Translations under genes and position numbers: made by a program
Assembly: GCA_031835245.1 (NCBI GenBank)
Contig: JAVKOQ010000066.1
Coordinates: forward strand, 62,001 to 126,000
Direction of reading: 5' to 3'
DNA: 64,000 bases
Source of the DNA: Balamuthia mandrillaris
Taxonomy: Eukaryota; Discosea; Longamoebia; Balamuthiidae
Notes under the pieces: model-generated
Seen by the model: only the letters and a program-made list of their open reading frames with translations
Told to the model about the DNA's origin: nothing
Database searches by the model: none
In this document: positions 59,371-64,000 of the stretch, one piece after another
How the letters are laid out: the number at the start of each line of letters is the position of its first letter
Position numbering within the stretch: position 1 is the stretch's first letter

Positions 59371-59946
59371 GAAGCAAGCAAAGAGAAAGAGAAGCAGCAA
59401 ACGAGAAGGGTAGAGCGAGATGAGAGAAGGAAAAAAAAAAGACAAACCATCTCTAAGGGCAGTGCCCAAAAGAAAGACTTTGCCGCTGCTTCGGTCAAAC
59501 TCAACGCTAAAGATGTAAGAGTGAGGAATGGGGTCCACCGACACGATCTTTGCCTGGGAAGTAGAGGTAGGCAACGCGATTCCGACCAACGACATCGTTT
59601 CGGAGGGGATGTTGTTGTTTCGTTTTTGTTGGTGAGACGAAGTCTGATTGATGAGACAGACGTAAAGGATGCGCTTGGCGGGGTCCAAGGTGGAGGGCAA
59701 GGAGAGCAGCTGGGAGCTGTCCGACAGGGAGAGGAGCTGCTTGCCGAAAGCCCCGGTGCGCTCGTCCAGCACGGAGAGCGCGAAGGGAGGGGAGAGCATG
59801 CCGGTGGTGGCCAGCAGCACGTTCGCCTCCCCGCCTCTGCCGCCCTCTCCCGACTCAAAATTGTCGCTGAGCGGCCTATACCCATTCTTTGCCCGAGCGG
59901 CAACGCAGAGCAGAAGAACGCTGAGAAAAAAGAAAGAGGTTCTCAT
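57917..59946 (-). CDS. Secreted protein of unknown family, beta-propeller-like
   Basis: Not recognised. Exons 59448-59946, 58862-59154, 58599-58769 and 57917-58072 close in frame to 372 residues. It starts with a clear signal peptide (MRTSFFFLSVLLLCVAARA). The mature part repeats a strand-rich pattern with Gly/Asp turns: LSVLDERTGAFGKQLLSL, IFSVEFDRSSGKVFLLG, YFVGTIDIRSLKINTY, TFGTINAKTGDVSPVS and VALVTVDISTGKIANEAPFG. Each resembles a propeller blade (x-V-D-x-x-T-G-K). No catalytic motif is visible and there is no membrane anchor. The intron at 58073-58598 holds the (AAAG)n/CGACAAG repeat, and the intron at 59155-59447 holds (GA)n. Confidence 0.75.
58085..58495. repeat. Compound (AAAG)n / GAAACGACAAG repeat in intron
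   Basis: AAAG tetranucleotides with GAAACGACAAG interruptions; the sense strand (minus) reads CTTGTCGTTTC, identical to the unit in the HspBP1 intron at 46565-46985. Confidence 0.95.
59280..59370. repeat. (GA)n in intron of secreted-protein gene
   Basis: GA dinucleotide run with a GCGAGAGG break; CT-rich on the sense (minus) strand. Confidence 0.9.
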
Positions 59947-60210
59947 GGTTTGTTTTGTTTCTTGAGTGCTATAACGAAAAAGAAAGAAACGACAAGAAAG
60001 AAAAGAGCGAAGGGAAAGAAAGAAAAGAAAAGAGCTTTGGGAATGGATGGAAAAAGAAAAAGAAGCGGAATTGTGCCGTGTCCGATTTCCCTTTTTTTGG
60101 AGGGAATGCGGCGATCGGTTCATTCATTACGAACCGACCAATGGAAAATCAAATCGAATGATCTGGATCTATTACCGACCAATCCGCAATCAGAAATCAG
60201 CGGAAAGGGA

Positions 60211-61554
60211 ATGGAAGAGGGCCTGCAGACAGCAGACATGGGAGAGAAGGAGGAAAGCTATAGCGAAGCGCTTCCCGCCCTGCTCCAACCCTTTGCGCAC
60301 TCCACCGCCTGCAACCTCTCCTTCAAACGCTTGACCGCCCTGCCGAGGGAGTTTGGCCGGCTTACCGCCCTCACCCGCTGCGACCTCTCCACCAACCTGC
60401 TGAGCTCCTTGCCGAGGGAGTTTGGCCAGCTCCGCGCTCTCATCCACTGCTATCTCTCCTTCAACGAGCTGAGCGCCTTGCCGAGGGAGTTTGGCCAGCT
60501 CGCCTCTCTCACCCGCTGCAACCTCTCCAACAACGAGCTGAGGTCCTTGCCGCGGGAGTTTGGCCAGCTCTCCGCTCTCACTGAGTGCAACCTCTCCCAC
60601 AACAGGCTGACCTCCTTGCCGAGGGAGTTTGGCCAGCTCTCCGTTCTCGCTTTGCTCGACCTCTCCTGCAACAAGCTGAGGTCCTTGCCGAGGGAGTTTG
60701 GCCAGCTCTCCGCTCTCACTGAGTGCAACCTCTCCTCCAACGAGCTGACCTGCTTGCCGAGGGAGTTTGGGGGGCTGAACGCCCTCAAGCGTTGCATCCT
60801 GTATGGTAACACCTTGGCAGCACTGCCTTGCTCCATGGTTTGCCTTTTTCCATCCTTGCGCACGCTCTTCCTTCAACCCTTTCAGCTGCAAGAACCGCTT
60901 TTCCAACAAACGGAAGAGTGTGAGGCAGAAGCTGAGCAAGAGCACAAGGAGGAGGCGGAGAAGCAGAAGAAGCAGAAAAGAGTGAAACCCAAGCAGTCAC
61001 CTCCCATGAGGAACAACCGGGCAACAGCCAAAAGTTTGTGGCACTTGAGCGGAGAGGCGGTGCTTAGGAACAAGCTTTTGCCACCCGGCCTCCTGGCCTC
61101 TGTTCCAGACCCGCCCTTCACTTGGCTTTCTTCTTGTTCTTCTTCTTCTTGTTCTTCTTCTTCTTGTTCTTGTTCTTCTTCTTCTTGTTCTTCTTCTTCT
61201 TCTTCTTCTTCTTCTTCTTCTTCTTCTTGTTCTTCTTCTTGTTCTTCTCAAGGAACAAAAGAAGAAGGGAAAGCAGAAGAAGGAGAAGGGAGCGTGGGGG
61301 AGGTCATCATGGCGGTGGTGCTGCCGGAAGAAGTGAAGGAACGACTGGAAAGGTTGCAAAGAAGATGTGATGTTTGTGAACACCTGTTTTTGGAGGCAGA
61401 AGCGACGGAGGAAGAGAAAGAAGGAGGAGGGGAAGCAAGGGAAGTGGTGAGAAGATATTGGGACGAGGAAAGAGAAGTGTGGTGGGAGCTGTTGTGTTGC
61501 AGCCAGAGCTGCCTCCTCCAGCCCCTTCCTGCCTCTTCCCTTGCCACCAAGTAA
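60211..61554 (+). CDS. LRR protein 3 (7 repeats) with C-terminal CDVC module
   Basis: Third member of the LRR family, 16 kb from the tandem pair and inverted. 447 residues, one exon. The start is MEEGLQTADMGEKEESYSEA, then cap LLQPFAHSTACNLSFKRLTA, seven 23-residue repeats, SLWHLSGEAVLRNKLLPPGL, a Ser/Cys tract from TTC/TTG repeats (61130-61250), then VVLPEEVKERLERLQRRCDVC, EHLFLEAEATEEEKEGG and WWELLCCSQSC. The frame is open upstream to 59206, but only through GA-rich repeat and the antisense of the secreted-protein gene, so I start at the ATG that aligns with LRR 1 and 2. Repeat counts of 13, 8 and 7 show gain or loss of whole 69-bp units. Confidence 0.88.
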   Translation: MEEGLQTADMGEKEESYSEALPALLQPFAHSTACNLSFKRLTALPREFGRLTALTRCDLSTNLLSSLPREFGQLRALIHCYLSFNELSALPREFGQLASLTRCNLSNNELRSLPREFGQLSALTECNLSHNRLTSLPREFGQLSVLALLDLSCNKLRSLPREFGQLSALTECNLSSNELTCLPREFGGLNALKRCILYGNTLAALPCSMVCLFPSLRTLFLQPFQLQEPLFQQTEECEAEAEQEHKEEAEKQKKQKRVKPKQSPPMRNNRATAKSLWHLSGEAVLRNKLLPPGLLASVPDPPFTWLSSCSSSSCSSSSCSCSSSSCSSSSSSSSSSSSSCSSSCSSQGTKEEGKAEEGEGSVGEVIMAVVLPEEVKERLERLQRRCDVCEHLFLEAEATEEEKEGGGEAREVVRRYWDEEREVWWELLCCSQSCLLQPLPASSLATK

Positions 61555-62223
61555 ACCCTTTTTGTTATTTTTCAAAAAGAACAAACAATTGGAGAAACAG
61601 TCTCTCCAGAGCATTACAGCAAGCAGTTAGGCAACAAGATTCCTGTGCGTTGGAAGAGTTGAGATGTGCAGTGGAAAGGAAGCAACGAGTAGACGAAAAG
61701 ATGTATGTTGTCTGTCTATTTGTAAGAATACAAATGATAAAGAAGCACTTTACATATAAGAGTGGGAATGGTTGACGTTCACTGGGTTGCAGTTGTCAAT
61801 TGGTTCCCATCGCCGTCATAGAAAACAAATTGTTGCATGCTCGTTGTCTCCTTTGGGAGATGTGATCGTTCATCAGCTGTTCAAGCCGTCACTGCAAAGC
61901 ATTTCCGTTAGCATCATCCTCATCAAGCAACCATACTTCTGGTGGCAAAACCACACGTACGTTGTTGCAGCAGTTGGTCCTTTCTTTTGGCTATCGATGA
62001 CACTGGCCGTTGTCCTCCAAATGCTGAACAACAAAGCCATAAACCTCAACGTTGCTTCGAATGGTTGCTCCCTGGAAGTCTGGCCGATGGCGACAGCCTG
62101 TAGCCCGATGTTGCCGTCCACAGTGAGCACAGAGTCGGGTAGGGCGGTTTTTCTGTTCAGTGGTCTTGCAAGCAAAAAGTTACAAACCGCAGTAGCTAAT
62201 TGTCTTGGTGAATCGGTAGGTTG
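61555..62223. other. Spacer with an isolated zinc-knuckle fragment (minus strand)
   Basis: On the minus strand, about 62150-61980, a frame reads TRLCAHCGRQHRATGC followed by RHRPDFQGATIRSNVEVYGF, then a stop. The CX2CX4HX4C spacing equals that of the adjacent knuckle-array gene, so this is a lost 3' exon or a duplicated fragment. A plus-strand open frame over the same region (61772-62728) runs antisense into the knuckle gene and is treated as a shadow. Confidence 0.4.
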
Positions 62224-62419
62224 TTATGATTGTTGTTCATCTTGGTGTGGTTCTTCGGATTGTTGTTGTGGTTGTTGTGGTTGTGGTTCCCCGAGTTGTT
62301 GTGGTGGTTGTGCTTCTTCAAGTGGTTGTAGTTGCTCCACCTCTGTAAAACTTCCTTCAGTCTTGTTGTTGATGGTGGTAATAATTAGTAAAAAGAATCC
62401 AAAGAGAAGGAGAAGAACA

Positions 62420-62467
<48 letters not shown>

Positions 62468-63260
62468 TACTTCACGCACCTCATAAGGACATTGTTGTTG
62501 TCTCTCATGACTGCATTCACACAGATGACAAAACTCAGGGCAGTCCTCCAAGATGTGGCGGTCTCCACAACTGCAGATCTCTGCACGAAAACAGCGGTCT
62601 TGGCGATGATAGCGCTTGCACCTTTGGCACCATGCTTGAGAACATTGACTACCGTGGTGTCTCTCCTTACAAATAGAGCAAGGGCCGAGTGGGCACTGGT
62701 CTCGTCTGTGACCACCGCTACATTGTGAGCATGGTCGTTGTGGACAGTGGTCGCGGCGATGGTTGTATTCGCCGCATAGGGAGCAAGGCTGCAAAGGGCA
62801 ACGCTCTGAGCGGTGAGGACCTTGACAATGGGAGCAAGGCCGCAAAGGGCAGTGCTGTGAGCGGTGACGGCCCTGACAATGGGAGCAAGGCCGCAAAGGG
62901 CAGTGCTGTGAGCGGTGACGGCCCTGACAACGGGAGCAAGGCCGTAGAGGGCAGTCCTCAGAACGGTGGCGTTCTTGGCAGCCATTGAAAAGGTTGAAAG
63001 GTGAGTAAGTAGCTGGAAACGATTTAAAAAATCAAAACCGTACCTTCGCAATGGTTACAGTGCTGTTGCGAAGGGCATCTCTCTGTCCTGTGTGTTTCTT
63101 CACAGTGACTGCAATGGAGGCATCGTAGTTGCGGGCATCGGTCAGGGCGGTGTCCCGCCTGCTGGCAATGAGGGCATGGTCGCTCAGGGCAAGCCGCTTG
63201 CAAATGGCCAGGGTTAAACCGTCGACAGTGCCGACAAATACGCATGGTGTTGGTCGCCAT
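62224..63260 (-). CDS. CCHC zinc-knuckle array protein
   Basis: Likely a single-stranded nucleic-acid-binding protein. Exons 63044-63260, 62471-62973 and 62224-62340 give 278 residues. About twelve CX2CX3-5HX4C knuckles follow one another: CRHCRRFNPGHLQAAC, CPHCQQAGHRPDRC, CSHCEETHRTERC, CNHCEERHRSEDC, CSHCQGRHRSQHC, CSLCGEYNHRRDHC, CSQCSGGHRRDQC, CSICKERHHGSQC, CQRCKRYHRQDRC and others. The exon 1-2 join falls inside a knuckle and restores it exactly, which supports the model. DNA units of 51 bp (17 codons, one knuckle plus linker) are nearly identical at 62815-62940. The C-terminus is Gln/Pro-rich (EEAQPPQQLGEPQPQQPQ). Cellular CNBP/GIS2-type proteins have seven to ten knuckles. TGTCGACA lies 79 bp upstream at 63339-63346. 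Confidence 0.85.
62421..62466. repeat. (GA)n in zinc-knuckle intron 2
   Basis: GA dinucleotide run just inside the intron, CT on the sense strand. Confidence 0.9.
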
Positions 63261-63656
63261 TGCTCAAGATTTTCCACTGTGTTGCGGCGGCGCTTCCTTT
63301 CGACAGCAAAGACGTTAAAAATCGTGACGACACGATTATTGTCGACATAAATAACCCTACGTGTTCGCCATGTTTGCCAGATCAGTGATACATTTTGATT
63401 TAAAAACTGGTGGATGCCAGATCGATGATACTTTTTGGCATTTTGTCTGCAAATAATCCAAAAATAAAAAGAAAGGAAAAACGAGAGAGAACAAGAAGGA
63501 AAGCTGCAAGAATTGTTTCTCATTCTTGCTTGTATTCTCCACCTACTTTTTTTGTCTTTTCTTGCGCTAACCTCACTCATTAACAGTTTTTTTTTTGCGG
63601 GGGCTCTTTTTTATTTTTTTGAAAAAGAGGAGAACAACGAACGATTGAACAAGAAT
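63261..63656. promoter_or_regulatory. Divergent spacer with TGTCGACA
   Basis: One TGTCGACA at 63339-63346 beside TCGTGACGACACGA (5-bp arms) at about 63321-63334. An imperfect direct repeat, CCAGATCAGTGATACATTTTG and CCAGATCGATGATACTTTTTG in outline, lies around 63376-63438 (shared words CCAGATC and GATAC). No gene supported. Confidence 0.4.
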
Positions 63657-64000
63657 GCTACTTACGGCTACGTCTTCCACTTCTGCAAAAACAAAACTTT
63701 TTTCTACAGTGTCTCTTTCTACTTCTTCTTCTTCTTCTTCGTCCTCAGAGAAAGAAGCGGAGGAAGAGGAAGTCAAGGATGTTGCTGTGGAAGTGGCCGT
63801 CGCCTCGGCTGCCACCGAAGTGCTGAAGAAACCCTTTCGACCGTTCACCAACCGTCTCTTTCGTGCTACCTCCTCTCCTCCCCCTCCTCTTCTTTCGTCT
63901 TCTTCTTCTTCTTCCTCTTCCTCTTATTCAAACGAACCACAACAAGCCCTTGAAACAACAGAAGACAAAGAAGAAGAGACAGAAAAATGCGAACCGAGTA
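63657..64000 (+). CDS. N-terminal part of an unidentified protein, runs off right edge
   Basis: From ATG 63657 the frame is open to the window edge, 114 residues. The start, MLLTATSSTSAKTKLFSTVS, has no acidic residue and could be a mitochondrial presequence. A Ser tract, an acidic stretch (EKEAEEEEVKD), VAVEVAVASAATEVLKKPFR, FTNRLFRATSSPPPP, more Ser, and an acidic end follow. Low complexity prevents recognition. That this is a gene is inferred from open length and a plausible start only. Confidence 0.45.

Noticed and set aside
59206-60210. Extension of LRR 3 upstream to 59206
   Set aside because: The added frame is a GA-repeat followed by the antisense of the secreted-protein gene; the ATG at 60211 aligns with the other LRR genes.
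61772-62728. Long plus-strand open frame (318 codons)
   Set aside because: Antisense to the zinc-knuckle gene and its flank; composition is Cys/Gly/Ser-rich from the reverse of the knuckle repeats, and there is no recognisable domain.
62224-63260. CCHC knuckles as a possible retroelement Gag remnant
   Set aside because: About twelve knuckles, two introns with proper GT..AG joins, and no capsid, protease, reverse transcriptase or terminal repeats nearby. It fits a cellular CNBP-like protein better.

Overview
The window is nuclear DNA of a free-living unicellular eukaryote, most likely an amoebozoan of the Acanthamoeba/Balamuthia kind. That placement is inferred from gene content, not from a marker gene: a triple-CH-domain Rho exchange factor like Dictyostelium Trix, a plant-type arginase, GCPW-type ankyrin repeats of the sort common in amoebae and giant viruses, and many LRR paralogues. 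The genetic code is standard (TAA, TAG and TGA all end genes). Genes are compact, lie on both strands and carry several short GT..AG introns. Pyrimidine microsatellites fill many introns. I rebuilt exon joins by hand by requiring GT..AG boundaries and an unbroken frame; most genes below close perfectly under that test.

Layout, left to right. 1-8.2 kb: N-terminal part of a large helical-bundle protein (-), an FLVCR/SLC49-like transporter (-), a tiny PCC1 gene of the KEOPS complex (+), and a divergent mitochondrial carrier (+). 8.2-19.4 kb: a GAGAA repeat block, a broken-looking coiled-coil locus, endosulfine (-), PIF1 helicase (+), a homeodomain protein (-), PIG-H (+) and ATP synthase epsilon (-). 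19.4-32.3 kb: PEX7 (+), an unidentified coiled-coil protein (-), the 15-exon Trix-like RhoGEF (+) and a protein with repeated YRI motifs (-). 32.6-42.1 kb: tRNA-Gln(TTG) (-), an F-box-like/ankyrin protein, an HD hydrolase, a plant-type arginase and an adamalysin-like metalloprotease (all +), then an SDR epimerase (-). 42.4-50.6 kb: two LRR genes (-), a near-perfect 23-bp hairpin between them, an HspBP1/Fes1 nucleotide exchange factor (+), LRR relics, and a Schlafen-type AlbA_2 protein with two dsRBD-like regions (-). 51.1-64 kb: cullin-1 (-), RABIF/Mss4 (-), a helicase-associated-domain protein with a frameshift (+), a secreted protein (-), a third LRR gene (+), a CCHC zinc-knuckle array protein (-) and the first exon of a gene leaving the right edge (+).

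Most genes are ordinary housekeeping genes with no operon logic. What is unusual is non-coding. The palindrome TGTCGACA occurs nine times (about one expected), eight of them between genes and mostly within 300 bp of a start codon. A 23-bp inverted repeat at 44285-44359 would be fully paired (one G-U wobble) only as a minus-strand RNA. Intronic microsatellites are always pyrimidine-rich and nearly AG-free on the sense strand of their own gene. A young LRR gene family has left two relics in the same window. No virus-like element, toxin gene, transposon or CRISPR array was recognised.
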